Assembly (NCBI RefSeq): GCF_024699925.1
Contig: NZ_JAJOMX010000001.1
Span: forward strand, 1,774,001 to 1,838,000
Source of the DNA: Mesorhizobium sp. J428
GTDB lineage: Bacteria > Pseudomonadota > Alphaproteobacteria > Rhizobiales > Rhizobiaceae
Direction of reading: 5' to 3'
DNA length: 64,000 nucleotides
Shown here: in pieces, positions 56,660 to 64,000 of the stretch
How positions within the stretch are numbered: position 1 is the first letter of the stretch
Layout of the letters: each line of letters opens with the position of its first letter
Program-made: the position numbers and the translations under genes
The notes under the pieces: model-generated
The model's database searches: none
Told to the model about the DNA's origin: nothing
What the model saw: only the letters and a program-made list of their open reading frames with translations

Positions 56660-56977
56660 CATACCGAACTGGGCGGGATATATTCTGCCTCCGCGCGAAA
56701 TGCAACCGTCCGGCGGGAAATCCTGGCGCGCGAAAGACGTTGCATGTTTCGCGGCTGCGGCGGCCATGTTTGGAGGTGTGCAGCCTGCAAGATTCCATGC
56801 TGCACACATGCCTCATCGCCCTGCGACAGGGCCGGTCGCGGTGCGTCGAGCCCGCGTCGCTCTAGCGTCGGGGCCTTCCGTCGATGGCCTGCTTCATATT
56901 AATGTCCAATTCCATGGAGTAGGATCAAACGGTCCCGTGCGGCGTCGCCCGCGGGAGCGAAGCCGGAATTGCCGCCC
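56660..56977. other. Intergenic region between tRNA-Glu and DUF3108 gene
   Basis: About 318 bp without a supported gene. It should hold promoters for the tRNA (-) and the DUF3108 gene (+). A hairpin with 8-bp arms GTGTGCAG (56776-56783) and CTGCACAC (56800-56807) is present; its role is unknown. I see no clear RNA gene. Confidence 0.4.
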
Positions 56978-57763
56978 ATGATCGCTCGAATGCTTGCCGT
57001 GCTGGCGTTTGCCGGCCTGACATCCACCTCCGTTGCGGCGGAGGGACCTAAATCGTTCCGTGTCGACTATTCCGTGTCGATCCTCGGGCTGAACATCGCG
57101 CGCTCGAGCTTCGAGAGCACGATCGAGCCGCGAACCTTCTCCGTTTCCGGCACCGTGGCCTCCAGCGGCATCGCGCGCATCTTCGACCAGACCGAGGGCA
57201 CCGCCGAGGTGCGGGGCAATTTCGGCGACGACGGCGCGCAGGGCAACCGCTTCCTGCTCAACTACACCTCCGGCAAGAAGAAGAAGAGCACCGAGATCGC
57301 CTTCTCCAAGGGCACCGTCACCCGCGCCCTCAACACGCCCGCCCGCAAGCCCGACCCCAAGGCCTGGGTACCGGTGAAGAAGGCCGACCTCGTCTCGGTC
57401 GCCGACCCGCTGTCGGCCTCGCTGGTCAAGGCTTCCGGCCTGCGCGATGTCTGCGACCGGACGATCAAGGTGTTCGACGGAGAGATGCGTATGGACCTGA
57501 GGCTCTCCTATGTCGACACCGGCACCGCCGAGACGCGGGGCTATTCCGGCCAGACGGTCACCTGCCGCGCCCGCTTCGTGCCCATCGGCGGCTACAAGGG
57601 CGGCCACAGGTCGATCGAGTTCCTCAAGAACAAGAGCAAGATCCTGATCTCCTTCGCCCCGCTCGGCACCACTGGCGTTTACGCCCCGATCAAGGTATCG
57701 GCGACCACGGAGATCGGAACGCTGGTCGTCAACGCGCGGCGGTTCGAAGCAGTCAGCCAGTAG
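56978..57763 (+). CDS. DUF3108-domain exported protein
   Basis: A 261-residue protein with a signal peptide (MIARMLAVLAFAGLTSTSVA) and a beta-rich DUF3108 body (FRVDYSVSILGLNIARSSFE, LVSVADPLSASLVKASG, FDGEMRMDLRLSYVDTG, CRARFVPIGGYK). ATG 56978 is preferred to TTG 56969 because it keeps a normal signal peptide. Function unknown; the family is periplasmic. Followed 30 bp later by the EamA transporter gene. Confidence 0.82.
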   Translation: MIARMLAVLAFAGLTSTSVAAEGPKSFRVDYSVSILGLNIARSSFESTIEPRTFSVSGTVASSGIARIFDQTEGTAEVRGNFGDDGAQGNRFLLNYTSGKKKKSTEIAFSKGTVTRALNTPARKPDPKAWVPVKKADLVSVADPLSASLVKASGLRDVCDRTIKVFDGEMRMDLRLSYVDTGTAETRGYSGQTVTCRARFVPIGGYKGGHRSIEFLKNKSKILISFAPLGTTGVYAPIKVSATTEIGTLVVNARRFEAVSQ

Positions 57764-57793
57764 ACCGTCCCCCGCGGACGGCGGGGAGCGGAA

Positions 57794-58684
57794 GTGGGCC
57801 GCGCGACACTCATCGGGTTTTCGGCCGTCGCCATGTGGGCGCTGCTGGCGCTGCTCACCAGCGCGTCCGGCGCCGTGCCGCCCTTCCTGCTCTCCGCGCT
57901 CGCCTTCTCGATCGGTGCGGCGATCGGCTTTGCCGCCCGCCTCGCCGGCCTGTCGCCGCCGGCGACCGAGCCCGTGCCCGTCGCCGTCTGGGTGATCGGC
58001 ATCGCCGGCCTGTTCGGCTACCACTTCTTCTATTTCACCGCGCTGCGCGCCGCCCCGGCGGTCGAGGCGAGCCTGATCGCCTATCTCTGGCCGCTCTTCA
58101 TCGTGGTCGGCTCGGCGCTGATGCCGGGCGAGCGGCTGCGCTGGTTTCACGTCGCGGGCGCGCTGCTCGGTCTCGCCGGCACGGCGCTGATCGTGACCAA
58201 GGGCGGTGCGGTCGCCTTCGAGGCGCGCTACGGCTTCGGCTATGCGATGGCGCTGGTCTGCGCCTTCGTCTGGGCGATCTATTCGCTCGCCTCGCGTCGC
58301 TTTCCGCAGGTGCCGACGTCCATCGTCACCTGGTTCTGCCTCGCCACCGCCATCCTGTCGGCGCTCTGCCACCTGGCGCTGGAAGAGACCGTCTGGCCGC
58401 AGGGCGTCGGCCAGTGGCTCGCCGTCGCCGGCCTCGGCCTGATGCCGGTGGGGGCCGCGTTCTATGCCTGGGACTACGGCGTCAAGCACGGCAACATCCA
58501 GGTACTGGGTGCCGCGAGCTACGCAGCACCCTTGCTCTCGACGCTGGTGCTGATCGCCGGCGGCGCGGCAAGGGCCGAGCCCGCGATCCTCGCCGCCTGC
58601 GTGCTAATCACGGCGGGCGCGGTGCTGGCGGCGAAGAACATGCTGTTTCCGACCAGGGGAAAAGCCGAGGAAACGAAGGCATGA
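57794..58684 (+). CDS. EamA-family (DMT) exporter
   Basis: A 296-residue inner-membrane transporter with ten helices in two EamA repeats (about 5-135 and 145-285). YddG-like features include LFGYHFFYFTALRAAPAVEA, SLIAYLWPLFIVV and WDYGVKHGNIQVLGAASYAA, so aromatic amino acid or related metabolite export is possible. GTG 57794 has GGAG upstream. Its stop overlaps the next start (ATGA). Confidence 0.88.
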   Translation: MGRATLIGFSAVAMWALLALLTSASGAVPPFLLSALAFSIGAAIGFAARLAGLSPPATEPVPVAVWVIGIAGLFGYHFFYFTALRAAPAVEASLIAYLWPLFIVVGSALMPGERLRWFHVAGALLGLAGTALIVTKGGAVAFEARYGFGYAMALVCAFVWAIYSLASRRFPQVPTSIVTWFCLATAILSALCHLALEETVWPQGVGQWLAVAGLGLMPVGAAFYAWDYGVKHGNIQVLGAASYAAPLLSTLVLIAGGAARAEPAILAACVLITAGAVLAAKNMLFPTRGKAEETKA

Positions 58685-59352
58685 TGCCCTTTCCCGGCGG
58701 CGTGGAGAACATCGCGAACGGCACGCTGATCTTCAGCGTCCTGCTCGCCGTCTTCTACGGCATGATCGTGCACCGCGCTCCCTCGCTCAGGCGCACGATC
58801 GTCAAGACCGGCTCGGTCGCGCTCCTCGTCCTGCTCGCCTGGCTGCAGGGCGGGCCGCCGCTTTTGATCGCGGCACTCGCGCTCAGCGCCGTCGGCGACG
58901 CCTGCCTGGCGCAGGAGGGCGAGACGCCGTTCCTGGCCGGGCTGGCGAGCTTCCTGTGCGCCCACGTCGCCTATGTCGCGCTGTTCTGGGCCAAGGGCGG
59001 CGGCATCGCCGAAATCCTGTCCGAGCCGTCGCGCATCGTCATCGCCATGGCCCTGGTCGCGGCGGTGGCGCTGATCCTGTCGCGGCTGTGGCCCGCGCTC
59101 GAGGCGGCCATGCGCCTGCCCGTGCTGCTCTACTGCGTCGCGATCCTGGCGATGGGCATCTCGTCGCTGTCGGAACTCGGCGCCACGGTGGTGCTCGGCG
59201 CGGTGCTGTTCATGGCGTCGGATGCGATCCTGGCCGCCGGGCGCTTCCTCGTGCCGGCGGACGATCCGCGCCATGCCTGGATGCAGCCGCTGGTCTGGGT
59301 GCTCTACTACGCGGCGCAGCTGCTGCTGACGCTGAGCTTCATCGTCGCCTGA
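58681..59352 (+). CDS. YhhN-family lysoplasmalogenase-like membrane protein
   Basis: A 223-residue protein with about eight membrane helices. Conserved-type acidic positions lie in ALALSAVGDACLAQEG and VLFMASDAILAAGRF, as in the YhhN/TMEM86 family, whose eukaryotic members cleave lysoplasmalogens. Start ATG 58681 overlaps the EamA stop by 4 bp, so the genes are translationally coupled. Enzyme activity in bacteria is less certain. Confidence 0.82.
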   Translation: MMPFPGGVENIANGTLIFSVLLAVFYGMIVHRAPSLRRTIVKTGSVALLVLLAWLQGGPPLLIAALALSAVGDACLAQEGETPFLAGLASFLCAHVAYVALFWAKGGGIAEILSEPSRIVIAMALVAAVALILSRLWPALEAAMRLPVLLYCVAILAMGISSLSELGATVVLGAVLFMASDAILAAGRFLVPADDPRHAWMQPLVWVLYYAAQLLLTLSFIVA

Positions 59353-59616
59353 TCAGACCTCGCCATAGGCGGCCGCCACAGTGTCGTAGCCGGCGCTCGC
59401 CTCGCCGCGCGGTGGCTGCGTCAGGGCGATGACGGCGGCGGCATCGGCGCGGGTGATGTTGGAGAGGAAGAGCCTGAGCTGCTCGGCATCGGCCTCCTGG
59501 CCGCGCCGCCCGGCATGCGGCTGGACCGGCCCCGTCGCCGCCTGCGCGGATTGCGGCTGCGCGCCGACGCGCGCCATCGGCACGCCGACGGCGTCCGACC
59601 TTACGTTTCCAAGCAT
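59353..59616 (-). CDS. Small hypothetical protein
   Basis: An 87-residue protein with a disordered Gln/Ala-rich N-terminus (VGAQPQSAQAATGPVQPHAG) and a more ordered C-terminal half (ADAEQLRLFLSNITRADAAA). A strong GAGGGGG ribosome site 5-10 bases before ATG 59616 supports it as real. Convergent with the preceding gene and one base from its stop. No family recognised. Confidence 0.6.
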   Translation of the reverse strand: MLGNVRSDAVGVPMARVGAQPQSAQAATGPVQPHAGRRGQEADAEQLRLFLSNITRADAAAVIALTQPPRGEASAGYDTVAAAYGEV

Positions 59617-59719
59617 GTGAGCCCCCTCAACGCTGGCTATGCCGCAGAGATAGCAGGCCGCGTTTGAGGTTGCGTTGCAGCATGCCGGGGAAATCGACTC
59701 AAACTTTAGCGGTCGGCGA

Positions 59720-60415
59720 CTACGAGCCGGTCGCCGTCCGCACCAGCGCCTTGGCGTCGTCGCTCGCCCATTCGGCCGGACCGTTCATGTTGGCGATCAG
59801 GCAGCCGTCGCGGTCGACGAGCAGCGTCACCGGCAGGCCGAGCGCCAGGCCGCGCTTCTTCAGCTCGTTGAACAGCGCCAGCGTGTTCTCCCGGTAGTAG
59901 CCGAGGTTCGACACGCCGGTTTCGGCGAGGAACTTCTTTGGCTTCGTATCGTCGCCGGTATCGACATTGACGGCCACGACCTCGAAGCCGTCAGACCCCA
60001 TCTCCTTCTGCAGCGCGTCGAGCGCCGGCATCTCAGCGCGGCAGGGCGCGCACCAGGTGGCCCAGAGATTGACCAGCAGCACCTTGCCCGACATCGATCC
60101 GAATGTGGTCTTCGCGCCCGACGGATCGTTGAGCGAGAGGCCGGCCAGCGACTGCGGCGGGTTTGCCGCCAGCATCGCCGCGACCTCGCCTTTGGCGGCC
60201 GCCGCGACGGTGTTGGCGCGATCGGATTTCTGTGCGCACTGGGCGATGTCCGCCTCTGCGCCGGCGGGGCGCGCGAGCCCGGCCGGTTCCTCGGGCAGAT
60301 TGTTGCCAGAGGGCACCCCGCTCACGTATACCGCCACCGCGCCGGTCGCCAGACCAGCCACCGCCGCAAGGAGGACCGGGCGAAGCCCCGGAAATCCGCT
60401 CTTTCTGTCCGCCAT
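59720..60415 (-). CDS. tlpA: TlpA-family membrane-anchored thiol:disulfide reductase
   Basis: A 231-residue protein with an N-terminal anchor ([20 protein letters not shown], about 11-30) and a periplasmic thioredoxin fold. The redox site is WATWCAPC with C122 and C125; the cis-proline region is [13 protein letters not shown]. It keeps cytochrome-biogenesis thiols reduced in rhizobia. GGAG precedes ATG 60415. It is divergent from argH, 31 bp apart, a conserved rhizobial arrangement. Confidence 0.9.
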   Translation of the reverse strand: MADRKSGFPGLRPVLLAAVAGLATGAVAVYVSGVPSGNNLPEEPAGLARPAGAEADIAQCAQKSDRANTVAAAAKGEVAAMLAANPPQSLAGLSLNDPSGAKTTFGSMSGKVLLVNLWATWCAPCRAEMPALDALQKEMGSDGFEVVAVNVDTGDDTKPKKFLAETGVSNLGYYRENTLALFNELKKRGLALGLPVTLLVDRDGCLIANMNGPAEWASDDAKALVRTATGS

Positions 60416-60446
60416 CCGTTCTCGTCTCCGGAGCGCCGTAAACACC

Positions 60447-61847
60447 ATGTCCGAGAAAAAGGCCAGCAATGAGATGTGGGGCGGGCGTTTCGCCTCAGGT
60501 CCGGCCGCGATCATGGAGGCGATCAACGCCTCGATCGGCTTCGACAAAAAGCTCTACGCCGAAGACATCGCCGGCTCGCTGGCGCACTCGAAAATGCTGG
60601 CGGAACAAGGCATCATCGCAAAAGCCGATCAAGAAAAGATCGCTCACGGGCTGAACACGATCCTGTCAGAGATCGAGGCCGGCACCTTCGTCTTCTCGAC
60701 CAAGCTCGAAGACATCCACATGAACGTGGAATCGCGGCTTGCCGAGCTGATCGGCCCGGCGGCCGGCCGGCTGCACACCGCCCGCTCGCGCAACGACCAG
60801 GTGGCGGTGGATTTCCGCCTCTGGACGAAGAAGGAGCTGACCCGCACCGCCGAAGCCCTGAAGGGCCTGATCGCAGCCTTCCTCGACAAGGCCGAGACGC
60901 ACGCCGCCACCGTCATGCCCGGCTTCACCCATCTCCAGACCGCGCAGCCGGTGACCTTCGGCCACCACTGCATGGCCTATGTCGAGATGTTCGGCCGCGA
61001 CCTTTCCCGCGTGCGCGACGCGATCGAGCGGCTGGACGAGAGCCCGCTGGGCGCGGCAGCCCTTGCCGGCACCGGCTTCCCGATCGACCGCCACATGACG
61101 GCGTCGGCCCTCGGTTTCCGCGAGCCGACCCGCAATTCGATCGACAGCGTGTCCGACCGCGACTACGCGCTGGAGTTCCTGTCGGTCGCCGCCATCTGCG
61201 CAACTCATCTGTCGCGGCTGGCGGAGGAGATCGTCATCTGGTCGACGCCGCAATTCGCCTTCGTGCGCCTGTCGGACCAGTTCTCCACCGGCTCCTCGAT
61301 CATGCCGCAGAAGAAGAACCCGGATGCGGCCGAGCTGGTGCGCGCCAAGACCGGCCGCATCAACGGCCACCTGATCGGCCTCTTGACCGTGATGAAGGGC
61401 CTGCCGCTCGCCTATTCGAAGGACATGCAGGAGGACAAGGAGGCCGTCTTCGACGCCGCCGAGACGCTCGACCTGATGATCTCGGCGATGACCGGCATGG
61501 TCGGCGACATGACGATCAACACCGAGGCGATGAAGCGCGCCGCCGGCTCCGGCTTCTCCACTGCCACCGACCTCGCCGACTGGCTGGTGCGCGAAGCGGG
61601 CCTGCCGTTCCGCGAGGCGCACCACGTCACCGGCCGCGCCGTCGCCATGGCCGAGGCCCAGAAGAAGGGCCTCGAAAAATTGTCGATCGAGGACCTCCGC
61701 TCGCTGAACCCCGCCATCACCGAGGACGTCTATTCCGTCCTGTCGGTGAACAACTCGGTGAAGAGCCGCAAGTCCTTCGGCGGCACCGCGCCCGCCGAAG
61801 TGAAGCGCCAGATCAGATACTGGAGGAAGCGGCTGGCGAAGGCTTAG
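60447..61847 (+). CDS. argH: Argininosuccinate lyase
   Basis: Last enzyme of arginine biosynthesis, 466 residues, splitting argininosuccinate to arginine and fumarate. Opening [20 protein letters not shown], the motif [31 protein letters not shown] and the superfamily signature [20 protein letters not shown] (catalytic Ser in the mobile loop) are all present. ATG 60447 starts the usual N-terminus. It is separated from the lipoprotein and lysA genes by a repeat and a helicase-like gene on the other strand. Confidence 0.96.
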   Translation: MSEKKASNEMWGGRFASGPAAIMEAINASIGFDKKLYAEDIAGSLAHSKMLAEQGIIAKADQEKIAHGLNTILSEIEAGTFVFSTKLEDIHMNVESRLAELIGPAAGRLHTARSRNDQVAVDFRLWTKKELTRTAEALKGLIAAFLDKAETHAATVMPGFTHLQTAQPVTFGHHCMAYVEMFGRDLSRVRDAIERLDESPLGAAALAGTGFPIDRHMTASALGFREPTRNSIDSVSDRDYALEFLSVAAICATHLSRLAEEIVIWSTPQFAFVRLSDQFSTGSSIMPQKKNPDAAELVRAKTGRINGHLIGLLTVMKGLPLAYSKDMQEDKEAVFDAAETLDLMISAMTGMVGDMTINTEAMKRAAGSGFSTATDLADWLVREAGLPFREAHHVTGRAVAMAEAQKKGLEKLSIEDLRSLNPAITEDVYSVLSVNNSVKSRKSFGGTAPAEVKRQIRYWRKRLAKA

Positions 61848-61881
61848 TACCCGACGGCCATAAGATCGGCCGCCGGCGCTG

Positions 61882-62009
61882 CCCCTCATCGCCCTGCCGG
61901 GCACTTCTCCCCGTGAACAACGGGGAGAAGGACGCAGTTCGAACGTCGAGCGCCACCCTCCGCGATCCCCTCTCCCCGTTGTTCACGGGGAGAGGGTAAG
62001 GGTGAGGGG
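61882..62009. repeat. 128-bp palindromic intergenic repeat downstream of argH
   Basis: Outer ends CCCCTCA and complementary TGAGGGG; each side holds a hairpin, TTCTCCCCGTGAAC..GGGGAGAAG on the left and its inverted counterpart CCTCTCCCCGTTGTTCACGG on the right. It has the architecture of the 4.6-kb element. Placed right after argH, it may also act as its terminator. Confidence 0.75.
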
Positions 62010-62047
62010 CAACGCGGACAGCGCAAGAGCGACGCCATCAGCCAGCC

Positions 62048-62761
62048 TCACGCTGCCTCGCTCACCCTCACTTCCCCGCCATTCAAAAACACCGCCTTGT
62101 CGAACAGCCCGAGATCCAGCGGGTTCGGCAGGCGCACGTCGGTCCAGTCCGGCACCGGCTTGCGCGCCGGGTCGTAGGCCCGGTCGATCTGCGAGATGAA
62201 GACGAGGACGACGCCGCGACCGGTTGCGAACGCTTTCAGCCGGCGCACCTGCGTCGCGAGGTCGGGATTGTCCCGCTTTTGGTCGAGCAGCTGCAGGTAG
62301 TCGATCACGGCGAGCGTGCCGCGCGGCGCCTCGGCAAGCGCCTTCATCACGTGATCCGCGCTGATTGCGTCCGACAGGTCGACCTCGAAGCGCCCCTCCA
62401 GGCCAGACGGCTCCGCGCCGATCGCCCGCAGCCGGTCGAGCACGTCTCTCATCGTATATTCGAGCGTGAAGAACACGCTCCTGTGCCCCGCCTTCGCCGC
62501 TTCGACGGCAAGTTCCAGGCTGAACAGCGTCTTGCCTTGGCCCGGCCGGGCGCCGACCAGCACGAGATCGCCGGGACTGAGCCGCGCATGCAGATCGCGG
62601 GCCGACGTCGACCCTGCGTGCCGCGCGGCGAGCAGGCTCCAGCTTGTGAAGCCTTCCTCGCGGGCGACGCCGTCGAGCGCGGCGTGCAGCGGCACCCTGG
62701 CCGAGCGGGCGGCGAGCTTCGCCTTGCGCTTGAGATGGGGAATGGATGCGGTGAGTTTCAT
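62048..62761 (-). CDS. DnaB/RecA-fold helicase-like ATPase
   Basis: A 237-residue P-loop ATPase. Walker A VGARPGQGKTLFSLELAVEA (70-89), Walker B GTLAVIDYLQLLDQKRDNPD and a sensor FISQID resemble the C-terminal domain of replicative DnaB helicases. Yet the DnaB N-terminal domain is replaced by a short helical segment (1-55; EEGFTSWSLLAARHAG). AGGAGG precedes ATG 62761. It stands alone between argH and lysA genes; a role in DNA metabolism is inferred from the fold only. Confidence 0.8.
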   Translation of the reverse strand: MKLTASIPHLKRKAKLAARSARVPLHAALDGVAREEGFTSWSLLAARHAGSTSARDLHARLSPGDLVLVGARPGQGKTLFSLELAVEAAKAGHRSVFFTLEYTMRDVLDRLRAIGAEPSGLEGRFEVDLSDAISADHVMKALAEAPRGTLAVIDYLQLLDQKRDNPDLATQVRRLKAFATGRGVVLVFISQIDRAYDPARKPVPDWTDVRLPNPLDLGLFDKAVFLNGGEVRVSEAA

Positions 62762-63009
62762 CGAATGCCTCCTGATGCGGGCGGTCTTCGCAATCCCTCC
62801 TCATGCGTAGCGCCCGAACAGCAGGTTCGACGATCAGATATGCCCCGCATGAAAATGCTTCCCCGTCGGAGGGAGGAGGCTCGGGCCGAGCCGAATCGGA
62901 TGATAGGCGAATTGCCGCCGGCATGAAACATCGACGGCATGTGCACATGAGGGTGCAATTAACTGCAATCTCGGTTATGAGCATTTCACATCTCGTTCGG
63001 ACCCGCTCC

Positions 63010-63222
63010 ATGACCACATCCCGCCTGATCCTCTCCACGGTGCTGATCCTCGCCGTCGTCGGCGTGTCGGCCTGCGGCCGTCGCGCGCCGCTCGACCGGC
63101 CGGTCGACGTCCGGCACGAGCAGGAGAAGGAAGCGGCGCGGAAGGCGGGCCGCCCGGAGCCGCAGAAACCGTCGACCGAGACGCCCGAGCGGCCGTTCAT
63201 CCTCGACGGCCTGATCGACTGA
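63010..63222 (+). CDS. Small LptM-like lipoprotein
   Basis: A 70-residue lipoprotein. Signal MTTSRLILSTVLILAVVGVS with lipobox VSAC, then GRRAPLDRP and a charged Pro-rich tail ending RPFILDGLID. Such small lipoproteins with the C-G-x-K/R-x-P-L pattern precede lysA in many proteobacteria; the LptM relatives assist LPS-transport assembly. The stop is 22 bp from lysA, so they are probably co-transcribed. Confidence 0.85.
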   Translation: MTTSRLILSTVLILAVVGVSACGRRAPLDRPVDVRHEQEKEAARKAGRPEPQKPSTETPERPFILDGLID

Positions 63223-63244
63223 CCCTTTCGCCGGGACCATTTCC

Positions 63245-64000
63245 GTGAACCATTTCGAGTATCGCGACGGCGTCCTCCACGCCGAGGACGTGCCTCTGCC
63301 CGAGATCGCGGCAGCCGTCGGCACGCCGTTCTACTGCTATTCCACCGCCACGCTGACCCGGCATTTCCGCGTCTTCAGCCAAGCCTTCGCCAGCCTCGAC
63401 GCGCTGGTCTGCTACGCGATGAAGGCCAACTCCAACCAGGCGGTGCTGAAGACGCTGGCCAAGCTCGGCTCCGGCGCCGATGTCGTGTCGGAAGGCGAGC
63501 TGCGCCGCGCGCTTGCCGCCGGCATCCCGGCCTCGAAGATCATGTTCTCCGGCGTCGGCAAGACCGCCCGCGAGATGGACTTTGCCCTTTCCGCCGGCAT
63601 CCACTGCTTCAACGTCGAATCCGAGCCCGAGCTGGAGCTGCTCTCCGCGCGCGCGGTCGCCGCCGGCAAGGTGGCGCCCGTCTCGGTGCGCATCAATCCC
63701 GACGTGGATGCCAAGACGCATCGCAAGATCGCGACCGGCAAGGCCGAGAACAAGTTCGGCATTCCGTGGCAGCGCGCCCGCGAGGTCTACGCCCGCGTCC
63801 GCGACCTGCCCGGCGTGCGCGCCGCCGGCATCGACATGCATATCGGCTCGCAGATCACCGAGCTGAAGCCCTTCGACGACGCCTTCGCGCTGCTGGCCGA
63901 GCTCGTCGGCACGCTCCGCGCGGACGGCCACGACATCGCCCATGTCGATCTCGGCGGCGGGCTGGGCGTACCCTACCGCTTCGACAACGACCCCCCGCCG
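63245..64000 (+). CDS. lysA: Diaminopimelate decarboxylase (C-terminus cut by window edge)
   Basis: PLP enzyme making lysine from meso-diaminopimelate. 252 codons are visible from GTG 63245 to the edge without interruption. The start MNHFEYRDGVLHAEDVPLPE, the PLP lysine in CYAMKANSNQAVLKTLAKLG, MFSGVGKTAREM, and HIGSQITELKPF are family landmarks; the glycine loop DLGGGLGVPY lies at the edge. No good ribosome site is seen, but the start gives the usual N-terminus. Confidence 0.95.
   Translation, partial: MNHFEYRDGVLHAEDVPLPEIAAAVGTPFYCYSTATLTRHFRVFSQAFASLDALVCYAMKANSNQAVLKTLAKLGSGADVVSEGELRRALAAGIPASKIMFSGVGKTAREMDFALSAGIHCFNVESEPELELLSARAVAAGKVAPVSVRINPDVDAKTHRKIATGKAENKFGIPWQRAREVYARVRDLPGVRAAGIDMHIGSQITELKPFDDAFALLAELVGTLRADGHDIAHVDLGGGLGVPYRFDNDPPP

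Overview
The window is high-GC DNA from an alphaproteobacterium of the Hyphomicrobiales (Rhizobiales), most like the Mesorhizobium/Phyllobacteriaceae group. The evidence is a NepR-EcfG-PhyR general stress response locus with its GGAAC-N17-GTT promoters, a tkt-gap-pgk-fda type cluster, a tlpA/argH/lipoprotein/lysA block, a PHO-box pst-phoU-phoB operon, several HWE-type kinases, and small palindromic intergenic repeats of the kind common in rhizobial genomes. This assignment is inferred from gene content, not from a marker-gene search.

Layout. 1-3.2 kb: livG (cut by the left edge), livM and livH, a branched-chain amino acid type ABC importer. 3.5-6.0 kb: 4-hydroxyproline epimerase and an FAD D-amino acid oxidase, together a hydroxyproline catabolic pair. 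6.1-18.7 kb: lower-carbon genes on the minus strand (class I fructose-bisphosphate aldolase, pgk, gap, tkt), interrupted by a plus-strand tctCBA transporter, an ankyrin-repeat protein and a K+/H+ antiporter. 18.9-23.8 kb: a DUF4164 coiled-coil protein, zapA, two GNAT-like proteins, an MhqD/MhqO-like esterase and ring-cleaving dioxygenase pair, and a formylglycine-type sulfatase/phosphonate monoester hydrolase.

23.9-34.6 kb is the most striking region. nepR-ecfG and phyR lie back to back, surrounded by a single-domain receiver, a Crp/Fnr regulator, two HWE/HisKA_2 kinases and small membrane or stress proteins (PRC-barrel, lipid kinase, YqjD/YqjE-like, DUF1328, glycine zipper). Seven exact GGAAC-N17-GTT promoters can be read by eye, each placed correctly before a gene, so the regulators and much of their regulon sit together.

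34.7-39.4 kb: a xylose-type sugar ABC transporter divergent from a ROK repressor, with a 21-bp palindromic operator candidate. 39.4-42.3 kb: an ASPIC/UnbV FG-GAP protein with a vanadium-haloperoxidase-like enzyme. 42.4-48.9 kb: pstSCAB-phoU-phoB with a PHO box. 48.9-53.7 kb: a hybrid sensor kinase, pyroglutamyl peptidase and a sulfotransferase-like protein. 54.7-56.5 kb: an AT-richer islet of three unrecognised genes next to tRNA-Glu(CTC). 57-64 kb: DUF3108 protein, EamA transporter, lysoplasmalogenase-like protein, tlpA, argH, a DnaB-like ATPase, a small lipoprotein and lysA (cut by the right edge).

Six otherwise intact genes (pgk, tkt, sulfatase, CHASE kinase, sugar ABC ATPase, pstS) each carry one single-base frameshift, several of them in G/C runs. 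Because pgk, tkt and pstS are core genes, uncorrected sequencing indels are the likeliest cause. The spans given for these six join both frames.
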